Of a stretch of DNA of 17,528 nucleotides, positions 1-8,710 are shown piece by piece. Numbering within the stretch: the stretch's first letter is position 1; every line of letters starts with the position of its first letter. The translations under genes were made by a program, and so were the position numbers. This stretch comes from JAYPEY01 sp964519245 (GTDB lineage Bacteria; Verrucomicrobiota; Verrucomicrobiia; Limisphaerales; JAYPEY01), in contig CAZFLK010000123.1 in the NCBI GenBank assembly GCA_964519245.1, forward strand, positions 1 through 17,528, in the 5' to 3' direction. The notes below the pieces were generated by a model. That model worked only from the letters and a program-made list of their open reading frames with translations, was not told where the DNA came from and made no database searches.

Positions 1-1161
1 GTCCTCGCCGAGGATGGCGCCGAACCAGACGTGATCGAGGCGGACGTCGACGTCCTTCCGCCAGCGGCGGAAGATGTTGAACAGCTGGTTGAAGTGCAGT
101 TGTTGGCGGCCGTCGGTGACGTAGATGATGCGGGCGGGGTTCCAGGTCTTGAGGCGGTGTTCCAGGGTGGCGAGGTCGCTGGTGGTGTAGTTGGCGCCGC
201 CGTCGCTCTTGAGCACGATGCTGGGATTGGGAACCCATTCCCCGTCGCGTTGGATCAGGAAGGGGTCGTCCTTCTCCGGCAGGGAGTTGTCCGAGAAGAC
301 GCACATGGCGCCTTCGCTTGCCTTGGCGATGCCGGCTTCCTGCAGTTCCTCGACGACGGCCTTGAGCCGGTCGTTGTAGAAACTTTCGCCGAGGGTCTCG
401 TCGAAGCTGACGCCGAGGCGCGCGTAGACCTCGTCGAACTGGCTTTGGGACAGGGCGATCATCCGCTTCCAGATGCCGAGGTTTTCCTCGTCGCCGGCCT
501 GGAGCTTGACCAATTCCTGCCGGGCCTCCTCCAGCACGCCTTGATCTGCATCACAACGTTCGTTGATCAGCTTGTAGAGCCGCTCCATTTCCTCGAGCGC
601 ATTGGCTTCGAGGGCGTCGCGGTTCAATTCGCTTTTCCAACCGACCAGCAATTTGCCGAATTGGGTGCCCCAGTCGCCGATGTGGTTGTCGCCAATGACG
701 GTGTGTCCGAGAAGGCGAAAGATCCGCTTCAGCGATTCGCCAAGGATGGTGGAGCGGATGTGGCCGACGTGCATGGGCTTGGCGACGTTCGGCGAGCTGA
801 AATCGATGACGATGGTCTCGGGCGCTGCGGCCTGGTCGAAGAACAGGTCGCCGCCATCGAGAGTGGCTTGCAGTTCGGCGGCGATGGCCTCGTTCTTGCA
901 ACGGAAATTCAGGAAGCCGGGGCCTGCGATCTCGACGGGTTCGCACCATTCGGCGACGTCCAGTTTCTCAATGACCTGTTGGGCAAGTTGCCGGGGATTG
1001 GTCCTGGCGATCTTGGCGAGCGGCATCAAGGCATTGCACTGGTAGTCGCCAAACTTGGGATTGGGGCAGGGGCGGACGCAGAGATCGGAGACCTCGGCAT
1101 CGGGCACGACGGCGTGAATGGCGTCGCGGAGGCGGGCTTCAATGGAGCGATGGATGGACAC
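1..1161 (-). CDS. argS: Arginyl-tRNA synthetase, C-terminal end outside the window
   Basis: Class I aminoacyl-tRNA synthetase that charges tRNA-Arg with arginine in the cytoplasm. 387 codons are visible and the frame is still open at position 1, so the anticodon-binding C-terminal domain is missing. An N-terminal Add-1-like domain (about residues 1-100) holds the PNPKFGDYQ stretch. The class I signature follows as SSPNVAKPMHVGHIRSTILGE (a few residues more than the core), with the HIGH-type motif HVGH at residues 131-134. GDNHIGDWGTQFG comes next, then YVTDGRQQLHF in the Rossmann core, and the visible end reads FGAILGED, the usual lead-in to the KMSKS-like region. The chosen start is a GTG at 1161. 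It has no Shine-Dalgarno sequence and no ATG fits the family N-terminus better. It lies 59 bp downstream of the EIIA-type gene on the same strand and is probably cotranscribed. Confidence 0.95.
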   Translation of the reverse strand, partial: MSIHRSIEARLRDAIHAVVPDAEVSDLCVRPCPNPKFGDYQCNALMPLAKIARTNPRQLAQQVIEKLDVAEWCEPVEIAGPGFLNFRCKNEAIAAELQATLDGGDLFFDQAAAPETIVIDFSSPNVAKPMHVGHIRSTILGESLKRIFRLLGHTVIGDNHIGDWGTQFGKLLVGWKSELNRDALEANALEEMERLYKLINERCDADQGVLEEARQELVKLQAGDEENLGIWKRMIALSQSQFDEVYARLGVSFDETLGESFYNDRLKAVVEELQEAGIAKASEGAMCVFSDNSLPEKDDPFLIQRDGEWVPNPSIVLKSDGGANYTTSDLATLEHRLKTWNPARIIYVTDGRQQLHFNQLFNIFRRWRKDVDVRLDHVWFGAILGED

Positions 1162-1220
1162 GGGGGGGAATCGGTTGTCGGGGGCGTCGCGGGGCGGGCG
1201 GCGCGACGATCGCCGGAGGC

Positions 1221-1691
1221 TTATTTGTCGCCGGTGTTGTCGTCCAGCAGGTCGATCAGGGCCTGGGCCTCGGAGGGTGCGTTGAGGAGGGAGAGGCGGA
1301 GCTCCTTTTTGTGCAACTGCTTGGCGATGGTGGCCAGGGTGTGAAGGTGCTTCTGGAATTGTCCCTGCGGCACGAGGAGCAGGGTGACGAGCTGGACCTC
1401 CTGGTTGTCCAGCGCGGCGAAATCGATGCCGGTCTTGGAGCGCCCGAAGGCGGCGACGACGTCGTAGATGAGGCTGGTGGAAGCGTGGGGTATGCCGATG
1501 CCGAAGCCGATGCCGGTGCTCATGGACTCCTCGCGCTTGCGCACGACCTGGGTGACCTCCTCGCGATCCTCTGCCCGGATCTTCCCCGTGGCGACGAGGT
1601 TGTCGATCAATTCATCAATGGCCTGCCAGCGGTCCGCGGCCTTCATCTCCGGGATGATGTTCTCCGGTTTGACCAGTTCTCCGAGCGTCAT
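1221..1691 (-). CDS. ptsN: PTS EIIA type-2 domain protein (PtsN/EIIA-Ntr-like)
   Basis: A single-domain phosphocarrier of the fructose/mannitol EIIA family, about 156 residues from the ATG at 1691. A TTG two codons upstream at 1697 is the alternative start. The phosphorylatable histidine lies in the conserved GIGIPHAST motif (His69 from the ATG), preceded by REES, as is typical. The C-terminal half has the LVTLLLVP strand and the KHLHTLATIA helix of the family. No EIIB, EIIC or EI gene is nearby, which favours a regulatory (nitrogen-PTS) role over sugar transport. PtsN neighbours in Proteobacteria (rpoN, hpf, rapZ) are absent, so the symbol is by domain only. It sits between pyrE and argS on the same strand. 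A 125-bp gap separates it from pyrE and could hold its own promoter. Confidence 0.85.
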   Translation of the reverse strand: MTLGELVKPENIIPEMKAADRWQAIDELIDNLVATGKIRAEDREEVTQVVRKREESMSTGIGFGIGIPHASTSLIYDVVAAFGRSKTGIDFAALDNQEVQLVTLLLVPQGQFQKHLHTLATIAKQLHKKELRLSLLNAPSEAQALIDLLDDNTGDK

Positions 1692-1816
1692 AAGCAAGAA
1701 ACGGATGGAATGAAAATTAGCGTGATCCCGGACGCGCCGGCCGGGAATAAAGGGGGGAACAGAACCACATCAGCGGGGCTTTGACAACGTAAAGTCCCCG
1801 AAAAAATGCGGTTGTT

Positions 1817-2380
1817 TCAACTGCCCGGTTTGATGGCCGGGATCGTCTCCAGGTCCGGGGGGAGGGACTCGGGATCGAAGGTCTCCACCTCGACGCCCGC
1901 CAGGCGTTCGATCGGCACGCCGGGATCGAAGACGCCGTTGGAGCGGTCGATGACGACGCCGACGCCGACCACATCGCCGCCGTGCTCCTTGACGATGTCC
2001 AGGGTCTCGCGGACGCGGCCGCCTTGGGTGATGACGTCCTCGACGACCAGGATCTTCTCGCCGGGCTCGATCTTGAATCCCCGGCGCAGGGCGAGGCCGC
2101 CCTCGACTTTTTCGACGAAGAGAAAGCGCAGACCGAGTTGGCGGGCGGTTTCCTGGCCGATGACGAGGCCGCCCATGGCTGGCGAGACCACGGTTGTGGC
2201 GCCGAGCCTCCTGAGTTTGTCGGCCATGGCCCGGCCGAGTTTCTCCACCGCCGGCATTTGTTGGAAGGCGAGCGCGCATTGGAAGAACTGACGACTGCGC
2301 AGACCGCTGCGCAGGATGAAGTGGCCCTCCAGCAGGGCTCCTGAGTGGCGGAAATGGTCGAGAACTTGGTTCTGTGTCAT
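1817..2380 (-). CDS. pyrE: Orotate phosphoribosyltransferase
   Basis: Catalyses orotate + PRPP to OMP + diphosphate, the fifth step of pyrimidine synthesis. The 187-residue product is a typical size. The PRPP-binding signature LVVEDVITQGGRV is at residues 111-123. Other family marks are HFILRSG (20-26), SPAMGGLVIGQETAR (66-80), FVEK with Lys91, and GGLALRRGFKI (94-104). The frame is open upstream to 2479, but the extra 33 residues are proline-rich and unlike the family. The start at ATG 2380 gives the normal MTQ...VLDHFR helix. No Shine-Dalgarno sequence is seen. It is divergent from the membrane-protein gene across 88 bp and probably heads the pyrE-ptsN-argS run. Confidence 0.95.
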   Translation of the reverse strand: MTQNQVLDHFRHSGALLEGHFILRSGLRSRQFFQCALAFQQMPAVEKLGRAMADKLRRLGATTVVSPAMGGLVIGQETARQLGLRFLFVEKVEGGLALRRGFKIEPGEKILVVEDVITQGGRVRETLDIVKEHGGDVVGVGVVIDRSNGVFDPGVPIERLAGVEVETFDPESLPPDLETIPAIKPGS

Positions 2381-2453
2381 CGGCGAATGAAACAGGACGC
2401 GGGGCGAGGTGACAAGCGTCGGGCGCTGGGTTGCGGGCGGGATTGACCCGGGT

Positions 2454-2460
2454 GGGGAGG
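2454..2460 (+). promoter_or_regulatory. Shine-Dalgarno-like GGGGAGG
   Basis: A purine run GGGGAGG lies 8 nt before ATG 2469. It supports that start over the upstream in-frame extension that begins at 2409. It stands out because most other starts in the window have no recognisable ribosome site. Confidence 0.5.
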
Positions 2461-2468
2461 GGGGTAGG

Positions 2469-3641
2469 ATGGCGACCATGTCCTTGCATCCGGAACGCTA
2501 TGAGAAGAAGAGCGGCGGCGGTTGTCTGATGTTGTTCGGGCTGCCATTTCTCCTGGTCGGTCTCGCGGTGATGATCGGCGGTCTCGGCGGTCGCCTGAAA
2601 GACGACAGCGGGCAGGGCATGCCGATCCTGTTTGCGATCTGTTTCGGCGGCATTTTTGCCTCGGTGGGGGCTGGATTCATGTTCGGCCGGTCCGGGGTGA
2701 CACTGGACAAGCGGACCAACCAGGCGGTCAAGTGGTGGGGGTTGTTGGTTCCGATGAAGCGGACCGTGGTGGCCTTGGATTCCTTGGAGCAGGTTGAGAT
2801 CGCGAAGGAGATTCGTCGATCCGACAAGTCGACCTACACGGTCTATCCGGTGCGGCTCACGCATGGCGCCGAGCCATTGAAGATTTGTGAGCCGCGGGAT
2901 TATCAGCAGTCGCGGCGGGAGGCGGAGGAGATAGCCAAGTTTCTGGGCGTGGCATTGAAGGATGCCAGTTCCGGCGGCGAGGGCGTGGTTCGGCAGGCGG
3001 ATGAACTTGATCATTCGATCCGAGACCAGGTTCGGGCCAAGGGCGAGGTGGTTGAGGTTCCGGCGACGCCGACGGGGTCCCGGGTTCGGCATGAATTGGC
3101 AGATGGGAAACTGACATTTGAGATTCCGGCTCCGGGGGTGTCTCCGGTGATGTTGGTTGTGATTGTAGGGATGTGCCTCTTGCCGCTGGGATCTGGGGCC
3201 TTCTTCTTCACGGGGTTTCTCGGCGGCGGTTCCGAGCCTTGGTTGTTCAAGGCGTTCATCGGCGTGTTCGTCCTGTTCTTTGTGGCTCCCGTCATCCTGA
3301 TTCCGGGGCGGATGATTCTGAAAGGGAAGAGTCGGGAGCGGATCACGGTCACGCCGCAGAAGCTTGAGTTGAGCCTGGTCTCGCCCTGGATGACGCGGAC
3401 GAGTTCACTTCCAGCGGGCGAGATTGAGGAACTTGAGTTGGTTCAGGGCGCGAGGATGCCGACTGGCGGTCGTGATGCGGAGAAGGTTCCTCAGATTGTC
3501 AAAGGGATCGCCCTGATGGCCGGCGGCGGCGCGACCATCATGGCCCGGACCGACAAGGAGACGCTCCAGTTCGGGCGGATGCTTTCCCGCGCCGAGGCGG
3601 AATGGATGCATGCGTTGATCAAGCGGGTGTTGACGAGTTGA
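2469..3641 (+). CDS. Unrecognised four-helix membrane protein with two similar halves
   Basis: I do not recognise a named family. The 390-residue product has four strong hydrophobic segments in two hairpins, about residues 19-38 with 51-72, and 225-250 with 259-281. Each hairpin is followed by a soluble beta-rich region. The first (75-165) contains LDKRTNQAVKWWGLLVPMKR, LDSLEQVEI, a TYTVYPVRL strand and a final helix. The second (290-390) contains ITVTPQKLELSLVSPW, EIEELELV and a final helix. This layout suggests an internal duplication of a TM-hairpin plus PH-like domain unit; that is inference from pattern, not a match. ATG 2469 was chosen because GGGGAGG at 2454-2460 sits 8 nt upstream, one of the few clear ribosome sites in this window. 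ATG 2478 is a possible alternative. The next gene starts within 30 bp on the same strand. Confidence 0.8.
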   Translation: MATMSLHPERYEKKSGGGCLMLFGLPFLLVGLAVMIGGLGGRLKDDSGQGMPILFAICFGGIFASVGAGFMFGRSGVTLDKRTNQAVKWWGLLVPMKRTVVALDSLEQVEIAKEIRRSDKSTYTVYPVRLTHGAEPLKICEPRDYQQSRREAEEIAKFLGVALKDASSGGEGVVRQADELDHSIRDQVRAKGEVVEVPATPTGSRVRHELADGKLTFEIPAPGVSPVMLVVIVGMCLLPLGSGAFFFTGFLGGGSEPWLFKAFIGVFVLFFVAPVILIPGRMILKGKSRERITVTPQKLELSLVSPWMTRTSSLPAGEIEELELVQGARMPTGGRDAEKVPQIVKGIALMAGGGATIMARTDKETLQFGRMLSRAEAEWMHALIKRVLTS

Positions 3642-3666
3642 GGGCGGAGTGTCGATTGTCACCGTC

Positions 3667-4749
3667 ATGAAGCTGGCGTTCATTTTCCGTTTAGCCCTCG
3701 GCTTGTCGGGGCTGTCTTTGCCTGCGTGCGCGTTGTCCCATGACATTCATGTGCCGCCGGCGCGTTACCGGATTCCTGACGAGCCGGTGGTGATTGGCGA
3801 GGGTCGATTCAAGTATGAGCTGGTCCCAGGGTGGGCCCAGCACAATACAGCCGCGTATCCGATCGGGAACGGCAAGGCAATCGTGGAGGACGCCAAGGGA
3901 CGCATCTATCACCTGAACGGGAGCCGGAAACATTGTGTTATCGTCCTCGACAAGAAAGGCGAGGTCTTGGATGCGTGGGGCGATTTTGCCCCGGGGGCGC
4001 ATGGTTTGAACCTGGTGAGGGAAGAAGGGCGCGAAGCCCTGTTCATTTCAGAGAACCGGGCTGACGGGAAGATTTTCAAGACGACCTTGGGCGGGAAGAT
4101 CCTGATGACCGTGGGCTGCCCCATGGAGTCCGGGCTCTACCCCGACCCAAAACGATTCCGACCGGCGGAGATTGTGCCGATTCCCGGCGACGGCGGTTTC
4201 TTTGTCCTGGATGGCTATGGCAGCGACTACATCCTGCGGTTTGACGCAAGCGGCAATTACTTGAGCGCCTTCGGCGGAAATCTGGGCGAAGGGGAAGCCG
4301 CCTTGGCGCATTGGGGGCCTCACGGCGGCAACATCGACACGCGGAATCCGAAGCAGCCGATCCTTCTGCTGGGGCTCAGCGACCAGGAGAAGGTGAAGCG
4401 GTTTCGGTTGGACGGAACCTGGATCGACACGATCCCGATGCCGGGGGCGAATCCGCGCGATCTGGTTTTTCACCGGGGGCATGTCTTTATTCCGCACCTG
4501 GGCGATGATTGGCCGAAGTCCCGCAACAACCCGGGCTACATCTCGGTGGTGGATTACGACTTCAAAGTGGTCGCGAATCTCGGCGGCGCGACGGCTGTTT
4601 ATCGTGACGGACGACTTCAACGCATGCGGCACAACCAGCATGCGTTCTACCATCCCCACGGAATCCTGTGCGCGAGCGACGGGAGTCTCTATGTCGTCCA
4701 AGACGCCTCCAACAACACGTGGCCGCTGAAGTTTCGGCCGCTGGATTGA
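3667..4749 (+). CDS. Secreted beta-propeller (NHL-like / six-bladed) protein
   Basis: About 360 residues. The N-terminus MKLAFIFRLALGLSGLSL is a signal peptide. It ends in LPAC-ALS, which is a poor lipobox because Pro is at -2, so ordinary cleavage is equally likely. The body carries repeated propeller-blade patterns: GNGKAIVEDAKGRIYHLN, VIVLDKKGEVLDAWG, GGFFVLDGYGSDYILRFD, SGNYLSAFGG, VKRFRLDGTWIDTIPMPG and HPHGILCASDGSLYVVQD. These resemble NHL and peptidyl-alpha-hydroxyglycine-lyase-like repeats common in planctomycete and verrucomicrobial secreted proteins. The ligand or reaction cannot be told. ATG 3667 puts the charged n-region directly before the hydrophobic core. A GTG at 3649 is an alternative and has GAGGG 4 nt upstream. 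The gene follows the membrane-protein gene closely and may be cotranscribed with it. Confidence 0.8.
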   Translation: MKLAFIFRLALGLSGLSLPACALSHDIHVPPARYRIPDEPVVIGEGRFKYELVPGWAQHNTAAYPIGNGKAIVEDAKGRIYHLNGSRKHCVIVLDKKGEVLDAWGDFAPGAHGLNLVREEGREALFISENRADGKIFKTTLGGKILMTVGCPMESGLYPDPKRFRPAEIVPIPGDGGFFVLDGYGSDYILRFDASGNYLSAFGGNLGEGEAALAHWGPHGGNIDTRNPKQPILLLGLSDQEKVKRFRLDGTWIDTIPMPGANPRDLVFHRGHVFIPHLGDDWPKSRNNPGYISVVDYDFKVVANLGGATAVYRDGRLQRMRHNQHAFYHPHGILCASDGSLYVVQDASNNTWPLKFRPLD

Positions 4750-4777
4750 GTGATTGGGGGCATCTTGCCGATGCGGA

Positions 4778-5685
4778 TCAACTCTCGGACTTCAGGATCC
4801 CCGATTCCAGCAGGTCCGCAATGATCGTTGCCGCTTCGGTGTCAGCGCCCGGATAGCGGTCAATGAGCCTGGAGAGAGCTCCGTTCTTTCGCACGAGTTC
4901 AAGCATGGCCCTTGCCTTGGAATCCTGCGCGTCCGTCTTGATGTCGTTGGCGGCAGTGAGTTCCTCTTCCATCGAATGCATGAGTCGTTCCAGGCGTTGC
5001 CGTTGGGGCGCGAAAGACTCGATGTCCAGCAGCAGGTCGTCGAGGGGCGCGTCATCGAGGATTCAACCGGTGGAGGTTCCTCGTTGCTGAACTCGAAGGA
5101 GCCATTCTTGGCGGCGAGAAGTCTTTGCAAGGCCTTGTCCGGGCCGATGCCCGGCGCTCCGTCGATGCGGGCGTAGTAGACGGGGCCTTCCCGGAAAAGC
5201 ACACGACCGGCGCCCCATGACGGGTGAATCGACAGAATGCCGGAAACATTCGCTTCGGACAACACGGTGAGGATTTCTCGCGGTGAAGTGGAGTCCAGTC
5301 GGCCGGACATCGCGTTAACCATGGTGGCGAACTCTCCTGTCTTGTCACGGTCAGCGAAGATCCCAACGGTGTCTTGATCCTCGCCAGGATAATCAACGCT
5401 GTCAGGGTGGGCGCCGACGAGGCGCACGCGAATCCGGGCGTCGGCGATCTGGATTGAATCGCCGGGAAAAAGGTCCTGCTGGGAGATCTTCTCGCCGTTG
5501 ACGAGGGCGCCGTTGATCGAGCCGAGATCCTCGATGGCGAAGCTGTTTCGTTGGGGGAAAACCCGCGCATGGCGGCGTGAGGCTTTCTTGTGGTCAAGGA
5601 CGATGTCGGCGTCGGCGGCGAGTCCGACGATGCACTCGGCGTCCGAGCTGTCGAGCGGCGCGTCAGGCCTCAGGCGCGTGGCCAT
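4778..5685 (-). pseudogene. FHA-DUF4388 (PATAN) protein gene with a one-base frameshift
   Basis: The 5' part encodes an FHA domain (about residues 15-85): GLAADADIVL, ASRRHA, EDLGSINGALVNG. A DUF4388/PATAN-type domain follows (about 130-210): LTVLSEANVSGILSIH, GRVLFREGPVYYARIDG, ALQRLLAAKNGSFEF. After EEPPPVES the frame becomes arginine- and threonine-rich nonsense that ends at 4792. The -1 register instead continues cleanly as DDAPLDDLLLDIESFAPQRQRL and then MHSMEEELTAANDI to a stop at 4778. One base is therefore missing near 5055-5061, and the intact product would be about 302 residues. The cause could be a real mutation or a sequencing error; no slippery heptamer is visible. The FHA motif normally reads G-R but here reads G-L, losing the arginine that usually contacts phosphothreonine. 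The start at ATG 5685 overlaps the hisA end by 23 bp; ATG 5703 is the alternative. Confidence 0.8.
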
Positions 5686-6433
5686 GGTTGTAGGCGGCGG
5701 CATCGACGTAGCGGCAGCCGTCTCCGCCGAAGATATCGAGGGCGGATCCGATTGTCAGATCGACCTTCCCGGCGCCCGCTTCGGTCACGGCGGTCAAGTC
5801 CTCCAGGGAACGGGCGCCGCCGGCGTAGGTGGCCGGTATCGGCGACGACTCGCCGAGCAGTCGGACCAGGTCCAGGTCCACGCCCTGGCAGAGGCCTTCG
5901 ACGTCGACGGCATGAACCAGGAACTCGGCGCAGGAATCGGCGAGCGACTCGAGGGTGTCGGGTGTGACCTCCAACCGGGTGAACTTCTGCCAGCGATCGG
6001 TGCAGACGAAGTAGGATCCGTCCCGTTTGCGGCAACTCAGGTCGAGGACGAGGCGATCGCGGCCGACGGTGTCGACGAGGCGTTTGAGTCTGTCCCGGTC
6101 GAGAAGGCCGTCGCGGAACACCCAGGAGGTGACGATGACGTGGGAGGCTCCGGCCTCCAGCCACTGGGCGGCGTTGTCGGCATTGATGCCGCCGCCGATC
6201 TGCAGGCCCCCGGGCCAGGCGGCGAGGGCCTCGCGCGCGGCGTCGTCGTTGCCGGGGCCCAGTTTGATGACGTGGCCGCCGGTGAGGTTATCGCGCCGGT
6301 ACAGTTCCGCGTACCAGGCCGGCGGGCGTTCCGAGACGAAATTGGTCTTCGCCTCGCCGGAGGCGTCGTCGAGCGTGCCTCCGACGATTTGTTTCACCTT
6401 GCCGTCGTGGAGGTCAATGCAGGGTCGGAACAT
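5663..6433 (-). CDS. hisA: HisA, eukaryotic-type phosphoribosylformimino-AICAR ribotide isomerase
   Basis: Isomerises ProFAR to PRFAR, the fourth step of histidine synthesis, on a TIM barrel. The 256-residue product resembles fungal/plant HIS6 more than ordinary bacterial HisA. It has FRPCIDLHDGKVKQIVGGTL at residues 2-21, TNFVSERPPAWYAELY, HVIKLGPGNDDAAREAL (54-70), LQIGGGIN (77-84), VIVTSWVF (99-106), VLDLSCRK (129-136), FLVHAVDVEGLCQG and GKVDLTIGSALDIFGG (222-237). Asp7 and Asp131 are candidate general acid/base residues. ATG 6433 gives the normal start; a TTG at 6469 would add 12 atypical residues. No other his gene is in the window. It lies 51 bp after the PNPOx-like gene, and its end overlaps the FHA gene. 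Confidence 0.93.
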   Translation of the reverse strand: MFRPCIDLHDGKVKQIVGGTLDDASGEAKTNFVSERPPAWYAELYRRDNLTGGHVIKLGPGNDDAAREALAAWPGGLQIGGGINADNAAQWLEAGASHVIVTSWVFRDGLLDRDRLKRLVDTVGRDRLVLDLSCRKRDGSYFVCTDRWQKFTRLEVTPDTLESLADSCAEFLVHAVDVEGLCQGVDLDLVRLLGESSPIPATYAGGARSLEDLTAVTEAGAGKVDLTIGSALDIFGGDGCRYVDAAAYNHGHAPEA

Positions 6434-6484
6434 GCGCGGAGTGAAAGGGGATTCGGTCTTGGTTGCCAAGGGGAAAACGGTCCC

Positions 6485-7063
6485 TTATGGCGTGAGCGGA
6501 GTGGTGTAATAGTCGTCTGCGGTCGCGTTGAAATCGAACCGGCTCCGCAGGTTGCCGGTCGGGGCGAGGAGAAGCCAGTCGAAGCGGGAGACCCGGGTTG
6601 TGATCACGGCGAAGTTTCGGTAGCCGTCGTCGGGGGTGTCGGGCGACGGAGCGAGGTCTTCGTCTGTGGAGCGCAATGGCGTCCCCGGCGGTTGAACGGT
6701 CTGGTAGTTGCCCCGGTTTGCGGGCGGGACGTTGCGCCACGTCTTCTCGGCGATGGGGTTGTCGGCGTGAACGGTTGCGTCGGCGAGGGCCCGGACCTGG
6801 ACGCCGTCGCCGGGGTGGTAGAACAGCCATTCAACCCGGGGTGACGCTGCGATGGCGGAGATCTTGGGCGAGCGGAGGTCCGTGTGGAAAACCAGCTCGC
6901 GCCGGGAGGCTTCGACGCTTCTCAGGACCACGGTGCGAACCGATCCATCCGCGGTTGCGAGGGCGGGCGTGCGCCACGGGTGGCGCGGGTCGCCGGCGGC
7001 TCGGTCCAGTTCCAGCCACAGGGGAGCGGGCGTCGCCGGAGGGCGTTGGTTGAAATCAGTCAC
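6485..7063 (-). CDS. Pyridoxamine 5'-phosphate oxidase-like FMN protein
   Basis: A 192-residue protein with the split-barrel fold pattern of the PNPOx-like superfamily. GSVRTVVLRSVE (41-51) is followed by ELVFHTDLRSPKISAIAASPRVEWLFYHP (56-84, quoted in part by its family pattern: Arg43, then the T-D-x-R-S-x-K element ending at Lys67, which usually contacts FMN phosphate). VQVRALADATVH (88-99) and a C-terminal FDWLLLAPTGNLRSRFDF come after. It most resembles the plant/cyanobacterial-type putative PNPOx (alpha-proteobacterial and verrucomicrobial 'pyridoxamine 5-phosphate oxidase family') rather than PdxH proper. Whether it acts on pyridoxamine phosphate is not known. The start is GTG 7063, with no ATG available. 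It is the first gene of a minus-strand run with hisA and the FHA gene, and is divergent from xylA. Confidence 0.8.
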   Translation of the reverse strand: MTDFNQRPPATPAPLWLELDRAAGDPRHPWRTPALATADGSVRTVVLRSVEASRRELVFHTDLRSPKISAIAASPRVEWLFYHPGDGVQVRALADATVHADNPIAEKTWRNVPPANRGNYQTVQPPGTPLRSTDEDLAPSPDTPDDGYRNFAVITTRVSRFDWLLLAPTGNLRSRFDFNATADDYYTTPLTP

Positions 7064-7253
7064 GCGCGAAGCAAAGCAGACGCGCGTCCCTGAATGAAGC
7101 CGGAATTGCGCTTGCGATGAGGCTGCCCGGGCGATAGGCTCCCGCCCGTTTCACTTCCAGAGGTCCTTGCGGACTTTGCCGGCGACGCGGCGCCTTCTGC
7201 CGGCGGACGGAGTTGCGACGACCAACAGACAATCAACCACGACAGACAACGAT
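7064..7253. other. Divergent intergenic region between the PNPOx-like gene and xylA
   Basis: 190 bp that must hold the promoters of two divergent transcription units. I see no convincing sigma-70 pair on either strand. A short GC dyad (CGGGCG at 7128-7133 with CGCCCG at 7143-7148) is the only structure noticed. An open stretch in frame with xylA begins at 7167, but it does not resemble xylose isomerase and is treated as noncoding. Confidence 0.4.
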
Positions 7254-8585
<1,332 letters not shown>

Positions 8586-8611
8586 GGTTCTACAGAATCG
8601 ATTGCTTCAAC

Positions 8612-8644
8612 AGCCCGGTCCACGAAGGTGGATCGGGCTTTTTT
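8612..8644 (+). terminator. Rho-independent terminator of xylA
   Basis: A 12-bp stem, AGCCCGGTCCAC at 8612-8623 with GTGGATCGGGCT at 8628-8639, has a GAAG loop and one G-T wobble. A run of six T (8639-8644) follows directly. It starts 26 nt after the xylA stop and is the clearest intrinsic terminator in the window. Confidence 0.9.
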
Positions 8645-8710
8645 GTGGATCGGGAGGGCAGGGTGCGGGAGCGGGTATCGCGGGGAAGAGTCGCCGCCAG
8701 GGACTTTCAT

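Noticed and set aside
31..1344. A 437-codon open frame on the plus strand across argS
   Set aside because: It lies opposite a clear argS and part of ptsN. The product is Gly/Val/Asp-rich without motifs, as expected for the antisense of a GC-rich gene.
1774..1800. A hairpin (CGGGG-CTTT with AAAG-T-CCCCG) between pyrE and ptsN, considered as a terminator
   Set aside because: The adjacent homopolymer run is A on the plus strand and lies before, not after, the stem in the pyrE transcript, so there is no U-tract where a terminator needs one.
4750..4777. A short dyad (GCATC-GATGC) between the convergent propeller and FHA genes, considered as a bidirectional terminator
   Set aside because: The stem is only 5 bp and no T-run flanks it on either strand.
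5498..6844. A 448-codon plus-strand frame opposite the FHA, hisA and PNPOx genes
   Set aside because: It spans three real minus-strand genes and has antisense-type composition with no recognisable domain.
7128..7148. A 6-bp GC dyad upstream of xylA, considered as an operator or attenuator
   Set aside because: Six G/C pairs are common by chance in such GC-rich sequence, and neither a T-run nor a known operator is associated.
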